NCBI GenBank assembly: GCA_963850605.1 | Contig: CAWKLX010000010.1 | Span: 66,411-130,410 of the forward strand | Length of the DNA stretch: 64,000 nucleotides | Source of the DNA: BOG-908 sp963850605 | GTDB lineage: Bacteria > Pseudomonadota > Alphaproteobacteria > Acetobacterales > Acetobacteraceae | Reading direction: 5' to 3' | Part shown: positions 51,582 to 60,597 of the stretch, piece after piece | How the letters are laid out: the number at the start of each line of letters is the position of its first letter | Numbering within the stretch: the first letter of the stretch is position 1 | Program-made: the position numbers and the translations under genes | Notes under the pieces: model-generated | Databases searched by the model: none | What the model saw: the letters and a program-made list of their open reading frames with translations, nothing else | Told to the model about the DNA's origin: nothing

Positions 51582-54454
51582 TGGACGGACTGGCCGCGCT
51601 CACGGCGCTGGAGGCCCATGACGCATTTGCCGGCCGTCATATCGGCCCGAGCGAGTCCGACATCGTGCACATGCTGCGGGCGGTCGGCGCCGGTTCGGTC
51701 GAGGAACTCGTCGCACGCACCGTCCCAGGCGGCATTCGCTCGTCGGCCACGATGGAGCTGCCGGAAGCCTCCGATGAAGCGGCCGTACTGGCCGAACTTG
51801 CATCACTCGCCGCACAGAACGATTCGTCGATAAAATCGCTGATCGGCTGCGGCTATCACGGCACGCACACCCCGCCGGTCATTCTCCGGAACGTGCTGGA
51901 AAATCCTGGCTGGTACACCGCCTACACGCCGTATCAGGCCGAGATTTCGCAGGGCCGCCTAGAGGCGCTGCTGAACTTCCAAACGGCAATCTCAGACCTC
52001 ACCGGCCTGCCGATCGCCAACGCCTCGTTGCTCGACGAAGCGACCGCCGTCGCCGAAGCAGTCGCTATGGCGCATGGCGCGGACCGCGGCGGATCGACCG
52101 TAGTCGCCGTGGCCAGCGACCTGCACCCGCAAACCCTGGCCGTGCTCCAAACGCGCGCCTCGCCGCAAGGCTGGACATTGAAACGCTTCGTGCCGGGCGA
52201 TGCGGCGGCACTTGCCGCATGCAACCCGTTTGCCGTCGTGCTGCAATATCCGGGCACGACAGGCGCCCTACGTCCGCTGCACGCCGAGATTGCCGCCGCG
52301 CACGAGGCGGGCGCTGTGGCGATCGTGGCCGCCGACCTGCTGAGCCTGGCCGTGTTGACGCCGCCAGGCGAAATGGGCGCCGATGTGGTCGTCGGCTCCG
52401 CACAACGATTTGGCGTGCCGATGGGGTTTGGCGGGCCGCATGCCGCATTCTTTGCCACGTCGGACAAATACCGGCGACAAATTCCCGGCCGTATCGTCGG
52501 CCGCAGCGTGGACGCATCAGGGGCGCCAGCGTTACGGCTCGCCCTGCAAACGCGCGAGCAGCATATTCGCCGCGAAAAAGCCACCAGCAATATCTGTACG
52601 GCACAGGTGCTGCTGGCCATCATGGCGGGTTTTTACGCCGTATGGCACGGCGCTGACGGACTACGCCGCATTGGACGACGCATCAACATGCAAGCGCGGC
52701 TGCTTGCCGAAGTAGCGCGTCGTGCCGGGTTTACGCCAATGCATGACGACTTTTTCGATACGATCACCATCGAAGCGGGCGACCATGCAGACGAGATCAT
52801 GCACGCGGCGCTTGCCCAAAAATTCAATTTACGGCGGTTGGACGACACGCGCATTTCGATCGTGCTGGACGAGACGGTCACGCGCGACGAGCTGGTCCGC
52901 CTGTGTGGATTGTTCGGCCAGGCGCCTGATGACGCGCCAGCCTCCATTCCGGCGGCCTTGCTGCGTACATCCCCTTTGCTGACGAACCCGGTCTTTTCGG
53001 AGCATCGCAGCGAGCATGCCATGCTGCGCTATCTGAAGCGCCTGGAAGATCGCGACATCGCGCTCAACCGCGGCATGATCCCTCTTGGCTCATGCACCAT
53101 GAAGCTGAACGCCGTGGCTGAAATGTTGCCGATAACCTGGCCGGGTTTTTCCAATATCCACCCGTTTGCGCCGGCCAATCAGACGAGGGGTTACGCGACA
53201 CTGATCGACCGTCTTTCCGGCTGGCTCGCGTCCGCTACGGGTTTCGCAACAGTAAGCCTGCAACCGAATGCAGGCAGCCAGGGCGAGTTTTCGGGCCTGC
53301 TCGCCATCCGCGCCTATCATGCGGCACGTGGCGAACCAGGCCGAGATGTCTGCCTGATACCGTCCAGCGCGCACGGCACCAACCCGGCCAGCGCCGCCAT
53401 GGCGGGATTAAAAATCGTGGTTGTGGGCTGCGACGGGGACGGCAATATCGACATGGCCGATCTGCGGGCCAAAGCCGAACGCTACGCGGACACGCTCGCG
53501 GCGCTGATGGTCACGTATCCCAGCACGCATGGCGTGTTCGAGGACGGCATACGCGAAATGTGCGACATCGTGCATGCGCATGGCGGCCAGGTTTACATGG
53601 ACGGCGCGAATATGAACGCGCAATTGGGCCTGACCAGCCCGGGTGCCATCGGCGCCGACGTGTGCCACCTCAACCTGCACAAGACGTTCTGCATCCCGCA
53701 TGGCGGCGGCGGCCCGGGCGTGGGCCCGATCGGTGTGGCCGCACACCTGGCGCCATACCTGCCGAATCACCCGTTCCGCGCCGATGCGGGGCCGGTGACG
53801 GGCGTGGGGCCGGTCAGCGCCGCCCCGTTTGGCAGCGCCGGCATCTTGCCGATTAGCTACGCCTACATTCGCCTCATGGGCGCGGCCGGCCTGAAGCGCG
53901 CGACCGAAATGGCCATACTGTCGGCCAACTATATTGCCGCGCGTCTGGCCGCCCACTACCCCGTGCTGTACACCGGGGCGGCCGGTACCGTCGCGCACGA
54001 ATGCATCCTGGATTGCCGCGGTTTTGCGCAATCCGCCGGCGTGCAGGTTGAGGATATTGCCAAGCGCCTACAAGATTACGGTTTTCATGCACCCACCATG
54101 TCCTGGCCGGTACCAGGCACGCTGATGGTCGAACCTACGGAAAGCGAGCCGCGTGCGGAACTGGACCGGTTTTGCGAGGCGATGATCGGCATCCGCTCGG
54201 AAATCCAGGCGATCGCCGATGGACGCGCGGACCGTGCCGACAACGTGTTACGCAACGCGCCGCACACCGCCGTCGACATCGCGTCGGGTCTCTGGAAACA
54301 CACCTATTCGCGCGAGCAGGCCGCCTATCCGGCCGGGGCAGACCGGGGCGCAAAATACTGGCCGCCGGTGCGACGCGTGGACAATGCCTACGGTGACCGC
54401 AATCTTGCGTGCACCTGCGCCCCCGTTGCCAGCTATGCCGAAGCGGCGGATTGA
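51581..54454 (+). CDS. gcvP: glycine dehydrogenase (decarboxylating), P protein
   Basis: PLP-dependent decarboxylation of glycine, loading the aminomethyl group on GcvH. The 957-residue single chain corresponds to the alpha2 form, not the split GcvPA/GcvPB form. FAGRHIGPSESD opens the protein, CGYHGTHTPPVILRN follows near residue 90, and the PLP lysine is Lys701 in HLNLHKTFCIPHGGGGPGVGP. ATG at 51581 is preferred for spacing from GGAG; a GTG directly before it is equally possible. The L protein (lpd) is not in the window. Confidence 0.96.
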   Translation: MDGLAALTALEAHDAFAGRHIGPSESDIVHMLRAVGAGSVEELVARTVPGGIRSSATMELPEASDEAAVLAELASLAAQNDSSIKSLIGCGYHGTHTPPVILRNVLENPGWYTAYTPYQAEISQGRLEALLNFQTAISDLTGLPIANASLLDEATAVAEAVAMAHGADRGGSTVVAVASDLHPQTLAVLQTRASPQGWTLKRFVPGDAAALAACNPFAVVLQYPGTTGALRPLHAEIAAAHEAGAVAIVAADLLSLAVLTPPGEMGADVVVGSAQRFGVPMGFGGPHAAFFATSDKYRRQIPGRIVGRSVDASGAPALRLALQTREQHIRREKATSNICTAQVLLAIMAGFYAVWHGADGLRRIGRRINMQARLLAEVARRAGFTPMHDDFFDTITIEAGDHADEIMHAALAQKFNLRRLDDTRISIVLDETVTRDELVRLCGLFGQAPDDAPASIPAALLRTSPLLTNPVFSEHRSEHAMLRYLKRLEDRDIALNRGMIPLGSCTMKLNAVAEMLPITWPGFSNIHPFAPANQTRGYATLIDRLSGWLASATGFATVSLQPNAGSQGEFSGLLAIRAYHAARGEPGRDVCLIPSSAHGTNPASAAMAGLKIVVVGCDGDGNIDMADLRAKAERYADTLAALMVTYPSTHGVFEDGIREMCDIVHAHGGQVYMDGANMNAQLGLTSPGAIGADVCHLNLHKTFCIPHGGGGPGVGPIGVAAHLAPYLPNHPFRADAGPVTGVGPVSAAPFGSAGILPISYAYIRLMGAAGLKRATEMAILSANYIAARLAAHYPVLYTGAAGTVAHECILDCRGFAQSAGVQVEDIAKRLQDYGFHAPTMSWPVPGTLMVEPTESEPRAELDRFCEAMIGIRSEIQAIADGRADRADNVLRNAPHTAVDIASGLWKHTYSREQAAYPAGADRGAKYWPPVRRVDNAYGDRNLACTCAPVASYAEAAD

Positions 54455-54500
54455 TGGCAGGTTGAATGCGCCGTTTGGACGGCCCTGGGAAGAACGAACC

Positions 54501-55643
54501 ATGCTTCAGACCGCCACCCGCACCGCCTACACCGAAAACCACGGCATCTTTCGCGACCAGGTGCGCCGATTCTTCGACCGCTCGCTCATTCCCAACATCC
54601 CGCGCTGGGAAACGGAGGGCATCGTTGACCGCGGCTTTTGGCGCGAAGCGGGCGAGGCAGGGCTGCTCTGCCCCACGGTCCCGGAAGAATACGGCGGTCT
54701 CGCCACGGATTTTGGCTACAACGCCGTCGTGGACGAGGAAATCGGTTATTCCGGCTGCGCCGTCGGTATCACGCTGCAATCCGACATAATCGCCGATTAC
54801 CTGGTCAATTACGGATCCGAAGAACAGAAACGGCATTGGCTGCCACGTATGATCACCGGCGAGGCGATCACCGCCATCGCCATGACCGAACCCGGTGCCG
54901 GATCGGACCTGCAGGGCATCAAGACCACAGCCACGCGCGACGGCAATCATTACGTGGTGAACGGTTCGAAAACCTACATCACCAACGGCCAGAACGCCGA
55001 TCTGATCATCGTCGTGGCCCGCACCACCCCGGAGGGTGGGGCGCGCGGCACCTCGCTGATCCTGGTGGAAGCAACGCGTGAGGGCTTCGCGCGCGGGCGC
55101 AACCTGGACAAAATAGGCCAGCATTCGGCCGACACCTCGGAGCTGTTTTTCCAGGACGTTCGCGTGCCGATCACCAATTGCCTCGGCGAAGAAAACCGCG
55201 GCTTCTATTACCTGATGCAGCAATTGCCGCAGGAACGCCTGTCGATCGCCATCTCGGCCCAGGCATCCGCCCAGCGCGCCTTCGACGAGGCGGTCAGTTT
55301 CACCAAGGCAAGGCCGGCTTTCGGCAAAACCGTGTTCGATTTCCAGAATACCAGGTTCTCGCTCGCTGATCTCGCCGCCAAGCTGCAGGTCGGCTGGGCG
55401 CATCTGGATTGGGCGATCCGGCGCCACATGGCCGGCGAACTCACCGCCGTCGAAGGCTCGGCCGCAAAGCTGTTCCACACCGAGCTGCAATGGGAGTGCT
55501 GCGACACGGCGCTGCAACTGCATGGCGGCGCCGGCTACATGAACGAGTATCCGATCGCCCGCATGTGGCGGGACGCCCGTGTCACCCGCATCTTCGGCGG
55601 CACGTCGGAGATCATGAAGGAGGTCATCGGACGCTCCTTGTAA
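54501..55643 (+). CDS. acyl-CoA dehydrogenase
   Basis: FAD-dependent alpha,beta-dehydrogenation of an acyl-CoA. The 380-residue protein is full length. AMTEPGAGSDLQGIKTTA and NGSKTYITNGQNADL are the FAD- and substrate-binding blocks, and LHGGAGYMNEYPIARMWRDARVTRIFGGTSEIM is the C-terminal signature. The catalytic glutamate position used by short/medium-chain enzymes lies in the YMNEYPIAR helix region, but chain-length preference cannot be read. ATG at 54501 is 46 bp after gcvP, so it may belong to the same transcript. Confidence 0.91.
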   Translation: MLQTATRTAYTENHGIFRDQVRRFFDRSLIPNIPRWETEGIVDRGFWREAGEAGLLCPTVPEEYGGLATDFGYNAVVDEEIGYSGCAVGITLQSDIIADYLVNYGSEEQKRHWLPRMITGEAITAIAMTEPGAGSDLQGIKTTATRDGNHYVVNGSKTYITNGQNADLIIVVARTTPEGGARGTSLILVEATREGFARGRNLDKIGQHSADTSELFFQDVRVPITNCLGEENRGFYYLMQQLPQERLSIAISAQASAQRAFDEAVSFTKARPAFGKTVFDFQNTRFSLADLAAKLQVGWAHLDWAIRRHMAGELTAVEGSAAKLFHTELQWECCDTALQLHGGAGYMNEYPIARMWRDARVTRIFGGTSEIMKEVIGRSL

Positions 55644-55722
55644 GTCCGTCTCTGATATGACCGTGTCTGGACATCGGCCGCGCCCTGACCGATGACATGG
55701 GGCTATAACCGGAGCGCCTGCC

Positions 55723-55926
55723 ATGCTGCTGCTTATCATCCTGATCGTGCTGGCGGTCGCCGCCTTCGGCCATGGCGGGTATAGCCGCGGCTATTACGGG
55801 CGCGACCCATACTATGCACCCCCGCCCTCGGCCGGGTTCGGGGGCGGCGGTATCGGCCTCGTCATCCTGCTGATTGTGCTGTGGCTCGTGTTCGGCCACC
55901 ACCACGGCTACACGCGCTACTACTGA
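55723..55926 (+). CDS. small two-helix membrane protein (67 aa)
   Basis: ATG at 55723 follows CGGAG. The protein begins with a hydrophobic segment (LLLIILIVLAVAAFGHGG), then a glycine/tyrosine/proline-rich loop (YSRGYYGRDPYYAPPPSAG), a second hydrophobic segment (IGLVILLIVLWLVFG) and a histidine-rich end (HHHGY). A predicted membrane hairpin with both ends probably on the same side. No named family. It converges on rlmH with only 7 bases overlapping its stop. Confidence 0.62.
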   Translation: MLLLIILIVLAVAAFGHGGYSRGYYGRDPYYAPPPSAGFGGGGIGLVILLIVLWLVFGHHHGYTRYY

Positions 55927-56387
55927 CCTTTGCCGGGCCGGGCCGCCCGGTGATACGGGTGGCCCGTTGCGATCGCGCGCGCGCGAAAAATCTGCTCGGC
56001 CAGCATCACGCGCACTAGCATGTGCGGCCAGGTGAGTGGCCCCAAACTGAGCACGTGATCAGCCCGCTGCAGCACGGCCGTATCCAGCCCTTCGGCACCG
56101 CCGACCAGGAAGCAGAGCGGGCGGCCGGAGGCGAGCCAACCTTCCAGCGCGTGGGCGAATGCCTCGCTGGATTGTGCTGGTGCGCCCAGGTCCAGGACCA
56201 CGGCGCGCGTGTCCGGCGTAAGATGCATGAGCAGAGCCTGGCCTTCTCGCCGCCGCATCTCTGCTGGCGCACCGGACGCTTCGGCGATTTCGAGCAATTC
56301 GAGTTTTGGGCGCATGCGGGCGGTGTAACGCGCGAAGAGCTCGGCCTCGGGCCCGGGCCGTGCGCGCCCAATGGCAATCAGCCGCAG
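55920..56387 (-). CDS. rlmH: 23S rRNA (pseudouridine1915-N3)-methyltransferase
   Basis: SPOUT-class enzyme that methylates pseudouridine 1915 in helix 69 of 23S rRNA in assembled 70S ribosomes. LRLIAIGRARPGPEAELFARY opens the fold, LCFLVGGAEGLDTAV is the SAM-binding knot, and HPYHR ends the protein. No ATG, GTG or TTG lies in frame at the right place. CTG at 56387 gives exactly 155 residues, the family length, and a downstream ATG (RMRPKLELLEI) would delete the first strand. A non-standard start or a lost start codon must be assumed. It follows rsfS by 44 bp. Confidence 0.85.
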   Translation of the reverse strand: MRLIAIGRARPGPEAELFARYTARMRPKLELLEIAEASGAPAEMRRREGQALLMHLTPDTRAVVLDLGAPAQSSEAFAHALEGWLASGRPLCFLVGGAEGLDTAVLQRADHVLSLGPLTWPHMLVRVMLAEQIFRARAIATGHPYHRAARPGKGQ

Positions 56388-56431
56388 GGGCCGGCACCCT
56401 GAAAGGCGCCGCGTGCATGCAGGTTCACCCT

Positions 56432-56893
56432 CTAGACGTTCTGGGCGGCAGGCTCGTCGAACTCCGCCCCCCACATCTTTTCCAGAGCGTACAGTGCACG
56501 TGCCTCCGGCTTGAACAGATGGATGACGATGTCGCCGGCATCGATCAGCACCCAGTCCGAGCCGCCCGCGCCCTCTACCCGCACGCGCTTCACGCCGGCC
56601 TCGGCCAGCTTGTCCTCCAAATGGGTCGCCATGGCCGTGATCTGCCGGTCGGCCAGCCCGGTCGCGATCACCATCCGGTCGGCGAACGAGGCGCGGCCAG
56701 CCAGGTCGATGGCCAGAACGTCCTCCGCCTTGTCGCCTTCCAGGCTGTCCACGATCACGCCCTGCAAACGTGCCAGCATCGCCTGGTCGGCCGGCTCCTC
56801 CCGGCGCCCGCGTGGGCCGGCGGCCACCGCCTTCTTGCGCGGGGTGCCCGGGGCGCGCGCCGCCTCCTTCAGGACGGCTGGGATTTTGGGCAC
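56432..56893 (-). CDS. rsfS: ribosome silencing factor
   Basis: Binds ribosomal protein L14 on the 50S subunit and blocks subunit joining in starvation (RsfS/Iojap). The core of about 115 residues is complete: QGVIVDSLEGDKAEDVLAIDLAG, FADRMVIATGLADRQITAMA, GSDWVLIDAGDIVIHLF and ALYALEKMWG. The start is uncertain. GTG at 56893 gives a basic, proline/alanine-rich N-terminal extension and overlaps the nadD end by 25 bp. ATG at 56779 gives only the core. The frame stays open upstream through nadD in antisense-like composition. Gene order nadD-rsfS-rlmH is standard. Confidence 0.86.
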   Translation of the reverse strand: MPKIPAVLKEAARAPGTPRKKAVAAGPRGRREEPADQAMLARLQGVIVDSLEGDKAEDVLAIDLAGRASFADRMVIATGLADRQITAMATHLEDKLAEAGVKRVRVEGAGGSDWVLIDAGDIVIHLFKPEARALYALEKMWGAEFDEPAAQNV

Positions 56894-57579
56894 GCGACGC
56901 TTGGGTTCGTGCGTGCCTGGGCCGGTGGGCGGGGCGGGCTTTCGGGCGATGGGCTTCCTCCTTCGGCGCCACGGCGCAGGGCTGTGGCCGATGCAGTATT
57001 CTCCCGCGCGACCAAAAATATCCAGGCCGGCGCAGCCATTCCGGCCAGTCTCGTCCCGCGCGTGGCGGCCACCCGGTGCCTGGCGAGCCGGCGCGCAGCA
57101 TGCGAGGCGAGCGCCGCACGAGTGTAGGTGGGCCGCGGCAGGACCGCAAAGGGGGCGATGTGCGCAATACGCAACCAGCCGCGCCATTTGGGGAACTGTC
57201 GCAGATTATCCGCGCCCATCAGCCACACGAAGCGGACGTGCGGGAAACGCCGGCGCAACGCGCGCAGCGTATCCAGCGTGTAGCGGGTGCCCAGATGCCG
57301 CTCGATGTCGGTGGCCAGAATTCGCCGCCCGTCGGCGATTTTGCCTGCCGAGGCCAGGCGTGTCGCCAACTCCGCCATGCCGGCGGCCGGTTTCAGCGGG
57401 TTTCCCGGCGAGACCAGCAGCCAGACCTGGTCCAGCCGCAGCCGCTTCAACGCGGCGCGCGCCACGTGCAGGTGGCCGACATGGGCGGGATTGAAACTGC
57501 CGCCGAGCAGGCCGACCGTGGTTCTCCGGCCGTCACCAAAGCGGGGCAGGGTGGCAGATGTGGCGCATGGGTGACGCAT
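56869..57579 (-). CDS. nadD: nicotinate-nucleotide adenylyltransferase
   Basis: Adenylates nicotinate mononucleotide to deamido-NAD. GLLGGSFNPAHVGHLHVA is the HxGH nucleotidyltransferase motif, and WLMGADNLRQFPKW the second family block. ATG at 57579 gives a short leader; the frame extends to 57645. The expected C-terminus (WIFLVARENTASATALR) is followed by about 36 extra serine/proline-rich residues before the stop at 56869, so the true stop may have been lost. It lies divergently from valS with about 100 bp between starts. Confidence 0.88.
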   Translation of the reverse strand: MRHPCATSATLPRFGDGRRTTVGLLGGSFNPAHVGHLHVARAALKRLRLDQVWLLVSPGNPLKPAAGMAELATRLASAGKIADGRRILATDIERHLGTRYTLDTLRALRRRFPHVRFVWLMGADNLRQFPKWRGWLRIAHIAPFAVLPRPTYTRAALASHAARRLARHRVAATRGTRLAGMAAPAWIFLVARENTASATALRRGAEGGSPSPESPPRPPAQARTNPSVACPKSQPS

Positions 57580-57680
57580 ATGCGGCAGTCTAGCCCGCCT
57601 CCGCTCCTTGGTTGCAGAGGCGGGCGCGTGACCCCCACCCGGCACGATGCTAATCGGTGCGCCCCGGACCGGAGCCCACC

Positions 57681-60356
57681 TTGCTCGACAAGACGTTTGA
57701 CCACGCTGCCATCGAACAGACGCTATACGACGGCTGGGAGAAACTGGGGGCCTTCGCCGCCGGCGGCGCCGGAAAACCCTTCACCATCATGATCCCGCCG
57801 CCCAACGTGACGGGCAGCCTGCATATCGGTCACGCTCTGACCTTCACCCTGCAGGACGCGCTGATCCGCTGGCGCCGCATGCAGGGCCGCGACACGCTGT
57901 GGCAGCCAGGCACCGACCATGCCGGCATCGCGACGCAAATGGTGGTGGAACGATTGCTGGCGAGCGAGAAGACAAGCCGCCAGGCGTTGGGCCGGGAAGA
58001 CTTTACCGCGCGCGTGTGGCGGTGGAAGCAGGAATCCGGCGGCGCCATCACCCGCCAATTGCGCCGCCTGGGCGCCTCGCTCGACTGGCCGCGCGAACGT
58101 TTCACCATGGATGAGGGGTTGAGCGCCGCCGTACGCCGGGTTTTCGTGCAGCTACACCGCGACGGGCTGATTTATCGCGACCGCCGACTGGTCAACTGGG
58201 ACCCGAAGCTGGGCACGGCCATTTCGGACCTGGAGGTCGAAAGCCGCGAGCTGCGCGGCAATCTGTGGCATATCGCCTACCCGATCGAGGGCAGCGGCCG
58301 CTCGCTGACGGTGGCCACGACCCGGCCGGAGACGATGCTGGCCGATACGGCTGTGGCCGTGCACCCCGACGATGAGCGCTATCGCGACCTGGTCGGCCGC
58401 TTCGTCGTGCTGCCGCTGACCGGCCGGCGCATCCCCGTCATCGCCGACGCCTATTCCGACCCGGAGAAGGGGACGGGTGCGGTGAAAATCACGCCGGCGC
58501 ACGATTTCAATGATTTCGAGGTCGGGCAACGGCACGGCCTGCCGATGCCGTCCATGCTGGACCGGCAGGCACGCATCACCCTGTCGGAACTCGACCTGAC
58601 CGAGGTGCCAGGCCTGGCCAATCCTGATTTCGTGCGCGGGCTGGAGGGGTTGAGCCGCGAGGCCGCGCGGGCGGCGATCGTGGATGAGCTGCAGCGGCTG
58701 GAGCGGCTGGAGAAAATCGAACCGCACACGCACCAGGTGCCGCATGGCGACCGCTCGGGCGCGGTGATCGAGCCGCTGCTGACGCTGCAATGGTATTGCG
58801 ACGCGAAAACGCTGGCGGGTCCGGCAGTGGCGGCGGTCGAGACGGGGCGCATCGCCTTTGTGCCGAAGCAATGGGAAAACACGTTTTTCGCGTGGATGCG
58901 CGACATAAAACCATGGTGCATCAGCCGCCAGCTGTGGTGGGGCCACCGCATTCCCGCCTGGTACGCGCCGGATGGGTCTGTGTTCGTCGCCGAAACGGCG
59001 GAGGCCGCGCAAGCGCAAGCCGATGCGGCCCTCGGTCCCGGCACAGCGCTGACCCAGGACGAGGATGTGCTCGACACCTGGTTCAGCTCCGGCCTATGGC
59101 CGTTTTCCACGCTGGGGTGGCCCGAGCAGACGGCGGAACTCGCCCGCTACTACCCGACCGACGTGCTGGTCACCGGCTTCGACATCATCTTCTTCTGGGT
59201 CGCCCGCATGATGATGTTGAGCCTGCACGTGATGGGTGATGTGCCGTTCCGGGAAGTCGTCATCCATGGCCTGGTGCGCGACGAACGCGGCCAGAAAATG
59301 AGCAAGTCCAAGGGCAACGTGATCGATCCGTTGGCTCTGATCGACGAGTATGGGGCGGATGCGTTGCGGCTGGCCGTCTGCCAGCTCGCCGGTCCAGGCC
59401 GCGACATCAAACTGGGGGCGGCGCGCGTGGCCGAGTCGCGTGCGTTCGTAACCAAACTCTGGAATGCGGCGCGCTTTTGCGAGATGAACGGAGTGGCCCC
59501 CGAACCCGCCTTCGACCCGCAGGCCGTGCAGGCGGCGCTGTGCCGCTGGCTGCTGGACGCGGCCGGCACCGCGGTGCGCGAAGCCACGGCGGCGCTGGAG
59601 GCCTGCCGGTTCGATGAGTATGCGCAGACCGGTTACCGCTTCACGTGGAACGTGTTCTGCGACTGGTTCGTGGAGCTATCCAAGCCTGTGCTGACAGGTC
59701 CGGACGGCCCGGAAAAACAGGAATTGCGTGCCACCGCGGCACATGTACTCGGGGTGATCCTGCGGCTGCTGCACCCGGCTTGCCCCTTTGCCACGGAAGC
59801 TCTGTGGGACGGTTTCGGGTATGGGCCGGCTCTGAGCCTGATAAGCGCGCCCTGGCCGGAGCCGGAGCAAGTGACGGGGGCTCTGGCCGCGCGGGAAGAA
59901 ATCGACTGGGTGATCCGGTTCATCACCGCCATCCGTACCGTGCGGGCCGAGATGAACGTGCCGCCGGCCACGCGCGCCGCCATTCTGCTGCGCGAGGCGT
60001 CCCCAGCCACGCTGGCCCGCGCGCATGGCTGGTCAGACGCGGCCGGACGGCTGGCGCGCGTCTCCAGCGTCGAGGCGACGGACGCGCTGCCGCCCGGCTC
60101 GGCGCAAATAGTCCTGGACGAGGCGACCCTGGTTATTCCCCTGGCCGGACTCGTCGATCTGCAGGCCGAACGGGCACGGTTGGGGCGCGAACGCGGGCGG
60201 GCCGAGGATGATCGGGCTCGCGTGGCGGCCAAGCTGGCCCAGGCCGACTTCGTGGCCAGGGCCAAGCCGGAGGTGGTCGAGGAGAATCGCGAGCGCCTGC
60301 GCCGGGCGGAAGGCGAAATAGCGCGCCTGGATGCCGCGCTGGCCAGGATCGATTGA
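57681..60356 (+). CDS. valS: valyl-tRNA synthetase
   Basis: Charges tRNA-Val and edits misactivated threonine. The 891-residue class I enzyme has the HIGH-type motif in PPNVTGSLHIGHAL, an editing domain with ATTRPETMLADTAVAV, the KMSKS loop in DERGQKMSKSKGNVIDP, an anticodon domain, and the C-terminal coiled coil rich in Arg/Glu/Ala (LQAERARLGRERGRAEDD). The start is taken as TTG at 57681, giving the usual LDKTFDHAAIEQTLYDGW opening with GGAG 6 bases upstream; GTG at 57657 is an alternative. Confidence 0.95.
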   Translation: MLDKTFDHAAIEQTLYDGWEKLGAFAAGGAGKPFTIMIPPPNVTGSLHIGHALTFTLQDALIRWRRMQGRDTLWQPGTDHAGIATQMVVERLLASEKTSRQALGREDFTARVWRWKQESGGAITRQLRRLGASLDWPRERFTMDEGLSAAVRRVFVQLHRDGLIYRDRRLVNWDPKLGTAISDLEVESRELRGNLWHIAYPIEGSGRSLTVATTRPETMLADTAVAVHPDDERYRDLVGRFVVLPLTGRRIPVIADAYSDPEKGTGAVKITPAHDFNDFEVGQRHGLPMPSMLDRQARITLSELDLTEVPGLANPDFVRGLEGLSREAARAAIVDELQRLERLEKIEPHTHQVPHGDRSGAVIEPLLTLQWYCDAKTLAGPAVAAVETGRIAFVPKQWENTFFAWMRDIKPWCISRQLWWGHRIPAWYAPDGSVFVAETAEAAQAQADAALGPGTALTQDEDVLDTWFSSGLWPFSTLGWPEQTAELARYYPTDVLVTGFDIIFFWVARMMMLSLHVMGDVPFREVVIHGLVRDERGQKMSKSKGNVIDPLALIDEYGADALRLAVCQLAGPGRDIKLGAARVAESRAFVTKLWNAARFCEMNGVAPEPAFDPQAVQAALCRWLLDAAGTAVREATAALEACRFDEYAQTGYRFTWNVFCDWFVELSKPVLTGPDGPEKQELRATAAHVLGVILRLLHPACPFATEALWDGFGYGPALSLISAPWPEPEQVTGALAAREEIDWVIRFITAIRTVRAEMNVPPATRAAILLREASPATLARAHGWSDAAGRLARVSSVEATDALPPGSAQIVLDEATLVIPLAGLVDLQAERARLGRERGRAEDDRARVAAKLAQADFVARAKPEVVEENRERLRRAEGEIARLDAALARID

Positions 60357-60597
60357 GCCGCCGCGGTCGCGTTAACACTTTATCTGCATCCGTCCGCTAG
60401 GATGAGACCCGAGATCGGCTGGGTGGAGTATGTTTCCTGTGATCAGCATGGACCGCGGAATCGACTTTGCCTCGCGGAAGATCGTTCCGCTATTTTAACA
60501 TACCGTGTTTCTGCAGACGCGAACTTTGGCAGAAACGAGGCGATCTCGCCAGTCCGGGCGGGCGGCCCCATCGACGCATCCGGACAGAGGTAGGTCC

